Below, one piece after another: positions 1 through 8,514 of a stretch of 64,000 nt of DNA; within the stretch, counting starts at the first letter, position 1, and every line of letters starts with the position of its first letter. Origin of the DNA: DASRDU01 sp035560235 (lineage in GTDB: Bacteria; Acidobacteriota; Blastocatellia; RBC074); assembly GCA_035560235.1 (NCBI GenBank), contig DATMAG010000100.1, positions 62,001 through 126,000 of the forward strand, given 5' to 3'. A program made the translations under genes and the position numbers. The notes beneath the pieces were generated by a model, which ran no database searches, was not told the DNA's origin, and was given only the letters and a program-made list of their open reading frames with translations.

Positions 1-344
1 TAATCGGCTACGGCGCGAATCACGCTGCCGTGCGTCAGCACGTACTTCCAGCCTTCGGGATCGCGCGGATGAGATTCCTTGACGAGATTCGGCTTGAGCA
101 GCACGGTTTCGCCCGGTCGAATCAGCTCGCTGAGCGGGTTCCACCGCGCCGTGCCAAAATTTTCAGCGTCGAGATTCAGCGCGCGAAAGCAGTTGCGCAC
201 CGTATCGTAAACGGCATTGGGCGCGCTGCTCGCGCCGATGAAGAGGCACTCCGGATAATTTTTGTCCGGGTGAAAGGGAGGAACTTCAGGATAGTCTGCC
301 GCGCCTGACCGGCAGGCGGCAACGATGTTTTCGGATGGTGGCAT
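1..344 (-). CDS. DUF362 domain protein, N-terminal part (cut by window edge)
   Basis: The first 114 codons of a minus-strand gene are visible, starting at the ATG at 344; the rest lies left of the window. Translation shows a hydrophilic N-terminus, then LLKPNLVKE (residues 82-90) and a THGSVIRAVADY stretch (104-115). These match the opening of DUF362 (PF04015) proteins, a family often linked to [4Fe-4S] ferredoxin-like partners but without a settled reaction. It lies 42 nt downstream of a glycosyltransferase on the same strand and so probably belongs to the tail of the polysaccharide operon. The family call is from remembered motifs; the function here is unknown. Confidence 0.75.
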   Translation of the reverse strand, partial: MPPSENIVAACRSGAADYPEVPPFHPDKNYPECLFIGASSAPNAVYDTVRNCFRALNLDAENFGTARWNPLSELIRPGETVLLKPNLVKESHPRDPEGWKYVLTHGSVIRAVAD

Positions 345-385
345 GGGTTTTCGTTTCGCGTGAGGGCAGCTTCAGGGTTTGCGCC

Positions 386-1555
386 TCACGATGATATTTG
401 GTGACCTGCTGCGCCGTTGCCCTGCGCGGCCACGCGGGCAATGAAGGCCAGGGTTCTGTCAGCGCACTCTTCCCACGAGAACTTTCCGGCCCGGTTGTAA
501 GCCAGCATCGCCATTGATTCCCGCAGGTCAGGATTGCGAATCATCAGTTCGAGCGCGGCGGCAATCTCCTCAGGCTTTTCAGGATCGAAGTAAGCTCCCG
601 CATCGCCGAGCACCTCAGGCATCGGCCCGCTGCGCGAGCAGGCAATCGGCAGGCCCGCAGCCATTGCCTCAATCAGAATGTTGGGCCGGTTTTCGCAGCT
701 TGAGGCGAAGACGAACGCATCAGCCCGCTGATACCATTCAGGCAGCTTCGCAAACGACACCGCGCCGTGATAGCTGACGCACCTGCTGACGGCATTGGCT
801 CTGGCGATGGCACGTTCGAGACGCTGATTTGACGCCTTGTCTGCAACGCCGCCGATGATGTCGAGTTCGACCGGGAGATTCTTTTCGCGCAGCCGGGCGA
901 CGGCTTCGACCACTTCCGCCTGATGCTTGTAGGCATCCACAATCGAAACGTAGAGCAGTTTGTATGGATTTTCAGCGGAGTATTCAGTGACCGGTTTCTG
1001 CTGACGCGGCGCGAGACGGAACCGCGGATTGACGCCGTGCGGAATAATGGCCGAATGGCCGGAGATTCGTTTCACCTGCTGCATCACCGCCGAGTGCGCA
1101 TAATCGGTCAGAAAGATGATGCCGTCAGCGCGACGGAAGCAGCGCGTCTGACTGTAGCGCAGCAGCTGCAGCCGCAGATGCACCCACGAAAATCCGTACC
1201 GCCGCATCTCTCTTTCATCGAACGGCAGCATGTTTCTGGACATGGTGACGAAGGGATGAAAGCCGCTGCCGCTGAGGCCGCCTGGCGCAAACAGCACATC
1301 GCAGCTCTGCCTGGCGAGTCGTGGCAGGATGCGCTGCTGCCAGAAGATTCTCAGCGGCAGCGGCTTTTCAAGCAGCGGTTCCTGCATCACTTCAAGCCAG
1401 GGAGCGACCGGCAGATGCGCCGCCAGGCTGCGATCGGTCCAGACGACGACTCTGGAAAAGCCGTGTTCCCCGGGCCTCGCGACTCTGAGCATCTCGATCA
1501 GATGGGTTATGCCTCCGCCCTGGCGCAGATTGGAAGCATCAATTCCCAACTTCAT
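386..1555 (-). CDS. GT4-family glycosyltransferase (copy A of a tandem pair)
   Basis: A 389-residue cytosolic glycosyltransferase expected to transfer a sugar from a nucleotide-sugar donor to a growing surface polysaccharide. The N-terminus has the glycine-rich acceptor-side loop (LRQGGGITH, about residues 10-18). The C-terminal Rossmann domain has the GT4 E-x7-E motif (ENRPNILIE) followed by AMAAGLPIA, where the donor is bound. Length fits GT4 enzymes. It lies 35 nt downstream of a close paralogue on the same strand; the two share the whole architecture and an almost identical 109-bp DNA block near the 3' end. The sugar and linkage cannot be read from the sequence. Confidence 0.88.
   Translation of the reverse strand: MKLGIDASNLRQGGGITHLIEMLRVARPGEHGFSRVVVWTDRSLAAHLPVAPWLEVMQEPLLEKPLPLRIFWQQRILPRLARQSCDVLFAPGGLSGSGFHPFVTMSRNMLPFDEREMRRYGFSWVHLRLQLLRYSQTRCFRRADGIIFLTDYAHSAVMQQVKRISGHSAIIPHGVNPRFRLAPRQQKPVTEYSAENPYKLLYVSIVDAYKHQAEVVEAVARLREKNLPVELDIIGGVADKASNQRLERAIARANAVSRCVSYHGAVSFAKLPEWYQRADAFVFASSCENRPNILIEAMAAGLPIACSRSGPMPEVLGDAGAYFDPEKPEEIAAALELMIRNPDLRESMAMLAYNRAGKFSWEECADRTLAFIARVAAQGNGAAGHQISS
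522..630. repeat. Near-identical 109-bp block shared with 1709-1817 (first copy)
   Basis: This stretch inside the first GT4 gene matches 1709-1817 in the next GT4 gene with a single difference (a at 593, g in the other copy). It encodes the segment from the GPMPEVLGDAG turn to the NPDLR helix. Flanking sequence of the two genes diverges much more, including at synonymous sites, which suggests local gene conversion or a recent exchange rather than uniform conservation. Confidence 0.85.
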
Positions 1556-1590
1556 TCCGGTTCTTTACTGCCTTTGCCCGGGACACAACT

Positions 1591-2760
1591 TCAGCAGGCG
1601 CGGCTGGCGCTTTCAGCCACTCGCGCGATGAACGCGAGCGTCTGATCGGCGCATTCGGCCCACGAATATTTTTCAGAGCGGCGATAAGCATCCTGCGCCA
1701 TCTCCATGCGCAGGTCAGGATTGCGAATCATCAGTTCGAGCGCGGCGGCAATCTCCTCAGGCTTTTCAGGATCGAAGTAGGCTCCCGCATCGCCGAGCAC
1801 CTCAGGCATCGGCCCGCGTTTTGAACAGGCAATCGGCAGTCCGGCGGCCATCGCTTCGAGCAGAATGTTGGGCAGGCTCTCGCAGCTTGAGGCGAAGACG
1901 AAAATGTCTGCCTCGTGGTAATGGTGATGCAGAATATCGAAGGGCACCGCGCCGTGATGTCTGATGAATCTGCCTCCGGGGTCAGCCTCTCTGAGGCTTC
2001 GTTCGAGTTTCCGGCGCGCCGAATCAACCAGAAAGCCGCCGATCAGATCGAGCCGCACGGGCAGTCCTTTCTGCCTGAGCGCAGCAACGGCATTGATGAC
2101 CTGCCACTGATGCTTGTAAAGGTCAACGACTGAAACGTAGAGGATGCGCAATGGCCGTTCGGCTGAGTAATCCTCCATGCGTTTCTGCTGACGCGGCGCG
2201 AGCCTGAAGCGGTCATCAACGCCGTGCGGAATGGTCACTGTCTCGCGGCCCGTTCTGCCGATTTCACTGCTGATGGTGCGGCGCGCAAAGTCGGTCAGGA
2301 AGATGACGCCGTCAGCGCTGCGAAAGGCCGCGCGCTGACTGTAATGAAGCAGCTTCAGCCGCCAGTGCATCGCTGAAAAACGATAACGCTGTCTTTCGTG
2401 CCGGTCGAACGGCAGCAGGTTCTGCGACATCGTGACGAACGGCTGCAGCGCGCGACTGCCCGTGCCGCCTGGCGTAAACAGAATGCTGCAATTCTTTCTG
2501 GCCAGTCCCGGCAGCACAAAGTTCTGCCAGCAGAGCCGGAACGGCAGCGACCGGTCGAGCCTGCGGTCGTGGACTGCCCGCAGCCAGGGCCGTTGAGGCA
2601 GTCGCGCAACAAGCTTCTCGCCGCCCCAGACCACGACTTCACCGATCCCGTGCTTGCCCGGCTGCGCCGCTCTGAGCATTTCGACCAGATGCGTCACGCC
2701 GCCACCCTGCCTCAGATTCGAGCCGTCAATTCCGACTGAGATACCCGCTCGTTCAGCCAT
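1591..2760 (-). CDS. GT4-family glycosyltransferase (copy B of a tandem pair)
   Basis: A 389-residue GT4 enzyme, the same length as its downstream neighbour and alignable along its whole length. Shared features are the N-terminal GIDxSNLRQGGGxTHL loop, the FVTMSxNxLPFD segment and the C-terminal E-x7-E motif (ESLPNILLE). It probably adds a sugar to the same surface glycan, but divergence in the N-terminal acceptor half suggests a different acceptor. The ATG at 2760 adds a few residues (MAERAGISV) before the position where copy A begins. No strong Shine-Dalgarno is seen, so this start is less certain than the rest of the gene. Confidence 0.88.
   Translation of the reverse strand: MAERAGISVGIDGSNLRQGGGVTHLVEMLRAAQPGKHGIGEVVVWGGEKLVARLPQRPWLRAVHDRRLDRSLPFRLCWQNFVLPGLARKNCSILFTPGGTGSRALQPFVTMSQNLLPFDRHERQRYRFSAMHWRLKLLHYSQRAAFRSADGVIFLTDFARRTISSEIGRTGRETVTIPHGVDDRFRLAPRQQKRMEDYSAERPLRILYVSVVDLYKHQWQVINAVAALRQKGLPVRLDLIGGFLVDSARRKLERSLREADPGGRFIRHHGAVPFDILHHHYHEADIFVFASSCESLPNILLEAMAAGLPIACSKRGPMPEVLGDAGAYFDPEKPEEIAAALELMIRNPDLRMEMAQDAYRRSEKYSWAECADQTLAFIARVAESASRAC
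1709..1817. repeat. Near-identical 109-bp block shared with 522-630 (second copy)
   Basis: Second member of the direct repeat between the two tandem GT4 genes; 108 of 109 positions agree by eye. The repeat spans the C-terminal donor-binding region, so recombination between copies would give a chimeric but in-frame enzyme. Confidence 0.85.
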
Positions 2761-2863
2761 GATTTCTTTTTTGGTTCCGCAACCGCCTCTTCAGTGAATG
2801 GTCAGTCGCAGGCTGGCAGGGGAAATGACAGACAGCCCGGCAACACTTCGGCAACTCAGCAAT

Positions 2864-3961
2864 TCAGGCGTACTTCTGACTCAGCACCTGCTGATACTGG
2901 CGCGAATATTCACGCGCCACGGTTTCGGTCGAGAAGTCCGTCACTTTTTCAAAGGCGCGGCGAGCTTTCACTGCCGCTTCATCAGGCGTCGTCAGACATC
3001 TGACAATCGCCCTGGCAATCTCTTCCGGCGCTTTCGGCGCGACCAGATAAGCCGAATCCTCGCCGAGCAGTTCGCGGTGCGGAGCAATGTCCGAGAGCAC
3101 CGTCGGGCAGCCGCAGGCCACTGCTTCAAAAACCGCATTCGGCTGGCCTTCGGCATAGCTGATCGAAACAAAGACCTGCGCGGCTCTGAGCCAGCTCCAG
3201 AGGTCGGTCGCGTAATCCATCACTCTGATGCGCCCGCCAGCCGCGTCACGTTCGATCATCCGCTTCACGTCCGGCTTGAGCGAGCCTTCACCGAAGAGCA
3301 GCGCGACGGCCTTTGGACGCTGCTCAAGCGCCAGCCTGAGCGCCGGAATCAGATGCTCGATGTTCTTGACCGGCTCGAAGCGTCCCGCAAAGACGATCAG
3401 TTCGGCGTCAGAGGCGAGGCCGAGCGTCTGCGGATCGGCCTTCGGGCTGGCCGCAATTTCGCTGACCGGAACGATGTTTCTGATCACGCGAATGCGCGAA
3501 TCGTCACCGAGCCGCTCGCGCCAGTAATCCTTGCCAGCCTGCGAATTCGCAATCACCAGCGCAGCGCGGCCCGCGACAAAACCGCGCAACCTGATCTGCC
3601 AGTCACCTGCTGAATAATGCGCCGCGCTCGAACGTTCAGTCGTCACCAGCGCGACCCTCGCCGCGAGGGCGGCCAGCCCGCCCACAATCTCCATCTGCGG
3701 CAGCCACACCTGCACGACATCCGGGCCAATCCGGCGCATGAGTCGCAGCAGTTGAAAGAAGATTCGCGGATCGTAGCTGCTGCGGCACGAAAGCCGGTGA
3801 ATGATCGCGCCTGAGTTCTTCAGCGCTTCGAGATTCGCGCCGCCGCGCAGCAGCGCCACGTGAACCTCGCAGCCTTCAGCGACGAGGCCGCGGCTGAGCA
3901 GGCTCAGCTGCCGCTCGGCGCCGCCGCCTTCCATCGTGGCAATGCAATGCAGCACTTTCAT
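2864..3961 (-). CDS. GT4-family glycosyltransferase
   Basis: A 365-residue glycosyltransferase. The N-terminus MKVLHCIATMEGGGAERQ is the typical GT4 opening, in which the GGAE loop contacts the acceptor or donor phosphates. The C-terminal half has the E-x7-E donor motif (EGQPNAVFE) and a conserved FAGRFEPVKN segment. It is only distantly related to the two tandem GT4 enzymes downstream. The ATG at 3961 is preferred because the family normally starts at MKVLH; an in-frame GTG at 3982, directly after the stop of the upstream gene, would add seven residues. It is probably translated as part of the same polycistronic mRNA as the O-antigen ligase upstream. Confidence 0.87.
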   Translation of the reverse strand: MKVLHCIATMEGGGAERQLSLLSRGLVAEGCEVHVALLRGGANLEALKNSGAIIHRLSCRSSYDPRIFFQLLRLMRRIGPDVVQVWLPQMEIVGGLAALAARVALVTTERSSAAHYSAGDWQIRLRGFVAGRAALVIANSQAGKDYWRERLGDDSRIRVIRNIVPVSEIAASPKADPQTLGLASDAELIVFAGRFEPVKNIEHLIPALRLALEQRPKAVALLFGEGSLKPDVKRMIERDAAGGRIRVMDYATDLWSWLRAAQVFVSISYAEGQPNAVFEAVACGCPTVLSDIAPHRELLGEDSAYLVAPKAPEEIARAIVRCLTTPDEAAVKARRAFEKVTDFSTETVAREYSRQYQQVLSQKYA

Positions 3962-3982
3962 CTCAGCTTTATTTGACAGCAC

Positions 3983-5284
3983 TCAGCGCAGTTGCGCCGG
4001 GTAAGCCGCGTGCGCCGGAAGCTGAGCCGCCCAGCGCGGCGACTCTCTTTCGGCGGCGGTGAGTTCCTGTGGCACGTAATATTCGGCTCCGGTCATCCAG
4101 CCCATCATCACGAACAGCAGCGAGAAGTGCATGATCGGATAGAACATCGCAATCAGAATGATCATGCCCATCGCCCAGCCGCAGAGCCGGTAGAGCCGCT
4201 TTCCGGCCTCATTGACTGCCAGTTCCTTCATCCTTCGGACGCGCCGGTAATAACGCATCATCAGCCACGAAAAGATCACGAGCGCCGGCCAGCCCGATTC
4301 GGCAATCAGCGTGATCAGCAGATTGTGCGAAATCTGTCCGAAGCCCTTGCCGTATTTGTCTTCGGTAAATGAGAGCAGGTTGTAATAGCCGATGCCGAGC
4401 ACCGGATGTTCATTGAAGGCTTCCCATCCGGAGTAATACATGCGTTTGCGTTCAATGTCGTCGCCGGTGCGCTTGCCATCCTGAACCTCACCGAAGTCGG
4501 TCGGGTCAGCCTGCTCCGCCAGACGCTGCCAGCCTTCACTAATCATCCCCGAGGTGACCGGGATCATCAGACCAATGCCGAGGCCGATGGTTATGAATAC
4601 CACAATCCGCGCAAAGGTGGTCAGGAAGGTCTGCACGTTGCGGCTGTAAACAAAGACCAGGACGAGTACGGCATAGGCCAGACAGATATACCCTGTTCTG
4701 GACTGCGACATCAGCAGCAGCATCACCGAGAGGACGAGCGTCACCTTTGAAAAAGTGCCGAGTTCTCTGGCCCGCCAGCCCAGAAAGAGCGTCGAAACAC
4801 TCAGAAAGGTCGAGCAGATATTGGCCGTCGCGCCGATTGATCTGGCTGTGTCGAGGTCATAGGGACGAATATCGCCGTAAGTCAGATAGAGGTACAGATA
4901 GATCGCGGCTATCATCCAGGGATAGAGCACAAACTGCCGCGTGATCTCTTCGCCGTTGAAGTTGACGGCCAGCACGAAGGATACCCCGTAAACCAGAATG
5001 AAGAGCGAATCCACCAGCACTGCAAACTGTGTCTCTTCGGGATACAGCGCCCAGTAACTGGTCAGCAGCAGATAGAGATAAAAAGCCAGGATCGGCAGCA
5101 GCGAAACGTAGACCCGGCCAAACCTGATTTTGCTCGCCATTACCATCAGCACGGTAATCGTCGTCACTCCGGCTACGGCGAAATAGAAGACGCGGTACAT
5201 CGTCATAATGGCGATGAAGTAACTCAGCCACACGACGAAGCAGGTGTAGAGATAAGATTTTCGGGTTATTTCGTTGACTGTCAT
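3983..5284 (-). CDS. O-antigen ligase / polymerase family membrane protein (Wzy or WaaL type)
   Basis: A 433-residue polytopic inner-membrane protein with about ten hydrophobic segments and a large periplasmic loop between the later ones. The loop carries the family's signature around GIGYYNLL and SHNLLITLIAESG, where a conserved His is important in O-antigen ligases (PF04932). Proteins of this family either polymerise lipid-linked repeat units (Wzy) or ligate finished polymer to an acceptor (WaaL); sequence alone does not decide. The position next to a Wzx-like flippase and downstream of Wza/Wzc-like genes favours a Wzy-type role. The C-terminal tail is short, hydrophilic and rich in Ala and Pro. 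Confidence 0.82.
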   Translation of the reverse strand: MTVNEITRKSYLYTCFVVWLSYFIAIMTMYRVFYFAVAGVTTITVLMVMASKIRFGRVYVSLLPILAFYLYLLLTSYWALYPEETQFAVLVDSLFILVYGVSFVLAVNFNGEEITRQFVLYPWMIAAIYLYLYLTYGDIRPYDLDTARSIGATANICSTFLSVSTLFLGWRARELGTFSKVTLVLSVMLLLMSQSRTGYICLAYAVLVLVFVYSRNVQTFLTTFARIVVFITIGLGIGLMIPVTSGMISEGWQRLAEQADPTDFGEVQDGKRTGDDIERKRMYYSGWEAFNEHPVLGIGYYNLLSFTEDKYGKGFGQISHNLLITLIAESGWPALVIFSWLMMRYYRRVRRMKELAVNEAGKRLYRLCGWAMGMIILIAMFYPIMHFSLLFVMMGWMTGAEYYVPQELTAAERESPRWAAQLPAHAAYPAQLR

Positions 5285-5308
5285 AAATTCATTCTGCGAA
5301 AGGCTCGT

Positions 5309-6628
5309 TCAGGCTGCTGCTGTCTGCCGCCGCACGGCCAGCGCGATCACCAGATTGCAGGCCAGGCCAAGCGACATAGCGACCGCATACCCTTTGGCCA
5401 GCCCGACCGCGCCTGCGCCGGGAATCAGCCGCTGCGCCATCACAATCAGCATCACATCGCGCGGCACCACTGCCGCGAGCAGAAACGTCCACATTCGCCC
5501 CTGACTCTGCACCAGTTGCGAGACGCCCATTGAAATCACTTCGGGAATTGCGGCGAGCAGCAGAAAGAAGAGCGCCAGCGAGCCTTCACTGAAATCCCTG
5601 CCGAAGACGCGCAGCAGTGACGGCCCGATCAGCATCAGCGTCACGCTGCCCGCGACCACTGCCGCTGTTGTCATCGCCAGGTTGGCCAGAAACATGCGCC
5701 GGTAACGGCTCAAATTGCCGGTTCCCCGCTGATTATTGATCAGCGAAGTGCCGACATAGTTGATGATGATGGGCACAAACAGCACCGCCGTGCGCAGGTT
5801 GTTCGCGGCGGTGAAAATGGCCATCTCCGTCTGCCCCTGGGGATGCCTGAAGAGCAGTGAACCGGTCAGCCAGATGGCGCTCATCGCGCTCAGGCCGCTC
5901 AGCGCGGCGGGAATGGCGAAGGTGCCGAGGATTGATCGTTCCTTCCACACGTCGCGGTAACTGATGCTGATGCCCCAGGCCGCTGTCTCCGCCCGCAGAT
6001 AGAACCTGAAGACCAGCCACTGCGCAAATGCGCTCAGCGCCAGTCCCGTCACCGCGCCGTTCACGCCGCCTTTCCAGGCCAGCAGCGAACACATCAGGAG
6101 CGCCACGCTGCTGCTTGCGATTCTGGCCATCGCCAGCGCGCGATAACTTTCCAGCCCCGACAACGCTCCCTGCTGCGCCGCGTTCTGCACCGTGAAGAGG
6201 ACAGCTCCGGCAGTAATCATCAGCGCCGCCGTCAGGTGCGGCGCGTGCAGCCACCCGGCAGCCAGGCGCGATGCGAATGTCAGCAGCGCCATCGCCGCCA
6301 GCAGTCCTGTCGTTGCTGAAACAATCCAGCACAACCCCATCACGCGGCCCGCTCTGGCCTTGTCAGCAGCGCGCAGCTCGGCCACATACTTTGTGGCGAT
6401 GAAACCTGTCGCCAGCGGCGCGAGCAGCGTCAGCGTCACCAGCGTTGACTGGATCATCGAATAGTCACCGAACAACTGCCGCCCGAGCAGGTTCGCCACA
6501 ATGACATTGATGAGCAGCGTGCTGCCCTGGCCGAAGACATTGGCAATCAGATTCCAGAAGACACTGCTCTGCAGCCGCGCCCGCAGACTGACACCCGGTG
6601 AAATGATTCGCGCCGCGCTTTCGGCCAT
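5309..6628 (-). CDS. Oligosaccharide flippase (Wzx-like, MOP superfamily)
   Basis: A 439-residue integral membrane protein with about 12 predicted transmembrane segments spread along its length. The N-terminus (SVFWNLIANVFGQGSTLLIN) resembles polysaccharide-transport flippases, which move undecaprenyl-diphosphate-linked repeat units to the periplasmic face. Its ATG shares one base with the stop codon of the asparagine synthetase-like gene upstream (TGATG), so the two are translationally coupled. The downstream O-antigen ligase starts 24 nt later. A flippase next to a polymerase is the standard Wzx/Wzy arrangement. Substrate is unknown. Confidence 0.85.
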   Translation of the reverse strand: MAESAARIISPGVSLRARLQSSVFWNLIANVFGQGSTLLINVIVANLLGRQLFGDYSMIQSTLVTLTLLAPLATGFIATKYVAELRAADKARAGRVMGLCWIVSATTGLLAAMALLTFASRLAAGWLHAPHLTAALMITAGAVLFTVQNAAQQGALSGLESYRALAMARIASSSVALLMCSLLAWKGGVNGAVTGLALSAFAQWLVFRFYLRAETAAWGISISYRDVWKERSILGTFAIPAALSGLSAMSAIWLTGSLLFRHPQGQTEMAIFTAANNLRTAVLFVPIIINYVGTSLINNQRGTGNLSRYRRMFLANLAMTTAAVVAGSVTLMLIGPSLLRVFGRDFSEGSLALFFLLLAAIPEVISMGVSQLVQSQGRMWTFLLAAVVPRDVMLIVMAQRLIPGAGAVGLAKGYAVAMSLGLACNLVIALAVRRQTAAA

Positions 6629-8508
6629 CAGTCAATGAACTCTCTGAACCACAGCTCCAGAAAGAGGAACGCCCAGAGCCGGTTGCTCCAGTCGCGGCGA
6701 CCTGACTGCTGCTCGGCGAGCATCGCCCTGATCGCCTCCCGATTGAAGAGATTCCGTTTTGCCGCCCGCTCGCCGAGCAGAGTCTCGCGCAGCATCCCGG
6801 CCAGTTCAGTTCTGAACCAGCGACCGAGCGGCACGGCAAAACCGGTCTTGGGCTTGCTGAGAATTTCGGCAGGCAGGAGGCTCCCGAAAGCCTCTTTGAA
6901 AATCTTCTTTCGCACGCCCTGCTGCGCCTTCAGATGCGTCGGAATGCGCGCGGCGAATTCGACGAATTTGTGATCCATCAGCGGACAGCGCACTTCGAGA
7001 CTGTTCGCCATCGAAGCGATATCAACCTTGACCGTCAGACAATCGGGCAGATAAAAGTGCTGATCGTGCCACATCATCCAGTCCAGACTGTTCTGCGCCG
7101 GATGCCACGGCAGCGAATGCCACGCCTGCGCCGTCGCGCCACTGATCAGCCGTCTGAAATTCGTCGTGTAGCACTGCTCCTTCTCCTGCGCCTTGACGAT
7201 ACTCATCTGCAATGCATAACGCTCCGGCAGCGTGCCACCAGCCATCTGAAAGCCTCTCGCCAGCTTCGCGCCCGCATTGCTGTACGGCATCGCTTCAAGC
7301 ACGCTCGTCATCATTCCGCCCGTCACCCGCCGCACCGGAGTCGGCACCACATCAACCCGTTCCCACCGCGCCACGTCCTCGTAATGGTTGTAGCCCGCAA
7401 AGATCTCATCGCCGCCGTCGCCCGAAAGCGCCACAGTCACTTCCTGCCGCGTCATCCGCGAGACGTAATAAGTCGGCAGCGCCGATGAATCAGCGAACGG
7501 TTCGTTGTAATGCCTGACGAGCAGCGGCAGCACTTCAGCCACGTCAGGTTTGACGATGTATTCGTGATGCTCAGTGCCATAACGCTCAGCCATCAGCCGG
7601 GCGTAAGGCAGTTCGTTGTACTGCTCGTCCTCGAAGCCGATCGAGAAGGTTTTGACCGGGCGGCTGCTCTCCTGCGCCATCAGCGCGACAACCGTGCCGG
7701 AATCAATCCCGCCTGAGAGAAACGCGCCGAGCGGCACATCGCTCGTCATCCGCAGCCGCACCGATTCGCGCAGCAGTTCGCGCAGTTCGGCTTCGATCTC
7801 AGCAGGCTGAAGCTTCAGTTTTTCTGCCTCAAGCGGCGGCTCCCAGTATTTTTCAATCTTCAGCGAGCCGTCTGTTCCGGCAATCAGATAATGTCCCGGC
7901 GGCAGTTTGCTGATGCCCTCAAACGCTGTCAGCGGGCTTGGAATGTACTGCCACGTCAGGCACTGATCTATCGCGGCGTAATTCGGCGCGACGCTGACTT
8001 CAGGATCAGCCGTGATGGCTTTGATTTCAGAGCCGAAGATGAACGCTGAATTTGTTCTTGTGTAGTAGAAAGGCTTTTTGCCCAGGCGGTCGCGCGCGGC
8101 GAAGAGAATCTTTCTGTGCTGATCCCAGAGCGCAAAGGCGAACATCCCGCGCATCCGCGAGAGACATTCAGTCCCGTATTCCTCGTAAAGATGGACGATG
8201 ACCTCAGTGTCCGAGTTGACGCGGAAGCGATGGCCTCTGGCGATCAGGTCTTTCTTCAGTTCCTGAAAGTTGTAAATCTCGCCGTTGAAGGTCACCCAGA
8301 CAGTGCCGTCCTCGTTCGCGAGCGGCGCTTTCGCGTTCGGGTTGAGATCAATGATGGCCAGGCGGCGCTGAGCGAGCGCGATGTGCGGCGCGGTGTAAAT
8401 GCCTTCGTCATCAGGGCCGCGATGAATGATCGTGTCGGCCATCTTCCGAATCAGAGCGGCATCGGGAGTTTCAGCCCTGAAGCTCAGTTTGCCTGTAATT
8501 CCACACAT
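6628..8508 (-). CDS. asnB: Asparagine synthase (glutamine-hydrolysing) family amidotransferase
   Basis: A 626-residue two-domain enzyme. MCGITGKL at the N-terminus gives Cys2, the class II glutaminase nucleophile; HRGPDDEG and the NGEIYNF region follow. The synthetase domain has the PP-loop SGGIDSGT (about residue 262) for ATP. The family uses glutamine nitrogen to amidate aspartate, but polysaccharide-cluster copies are suspected of amidating sugar carboxylates or other acceptors. Placement between RfbD and a flippase suggests glycan modification rather than housekeeping asparagine supply; that is inference. The gene lies 6 nt from rfbD and overlaps the flippase by one base. Confidence 0.87.
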   Translation of the reverse strand: MCGITGKLSFRAETPDAALIRKMADTIIHRGPDDEGIYTAPHIALAQRRLAIIDLNPNAKAPLANEDGTVWVTFNGEIYNFQELKKDLIARGHRFRVNSDTEVIVHLYEEYGTECLSRMRGMFAFALWDQHRKILFAARDRLGKKPFYYTRTNSAFIFGSEIKAITADPEVSVAPNYAAIDQCLTWQYIPSPLTAFEGISKLPPGHYLIAGTDGSLKIEKYWEPPLEAEKLKLQPAEIEAELRELLRESVRLRMTSDVPLGAFLSGGIDSGTVVALMAQESSRPVKTFSIGFEDEQYNELPYARLMAERYGTEHHEYIVKPDVAEVLPLLVRHYNEPFADSSALPTYYVSRMTRQEVTVALSGDGGDEIFAGYNHYEDVARWERVDVVPTPVRRVTGGMMTSVLEAMPYSNAGAKLARGFQMAGGTLPERYALQMSIVKAQEKEQCYTTNFRRLISGATAQAWHSLPWHPAQNSLDWMMWHDQHFYLPDCLTVKVDIASMANSLEVRCPLMDHKFVEFAARIPTHLKAQQGVRKKIFKEAFGSLLPAEILSKPKTGFAVPLGRWFRTELAGMLRETLLGERAAKRNLFNREAIRAMLAEQQSGRRDWSNRLWAFLFLELWFREFID

Positions 8509-8514
8509 AAAGCG

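Noticed and set aside
923..1645. A 240-codon plus-strand frame opposite the first GT4 gene
   Set aside because: It runs antisense to a well-supported glycosyltransferase and has no recognisable motif or ribosome site.
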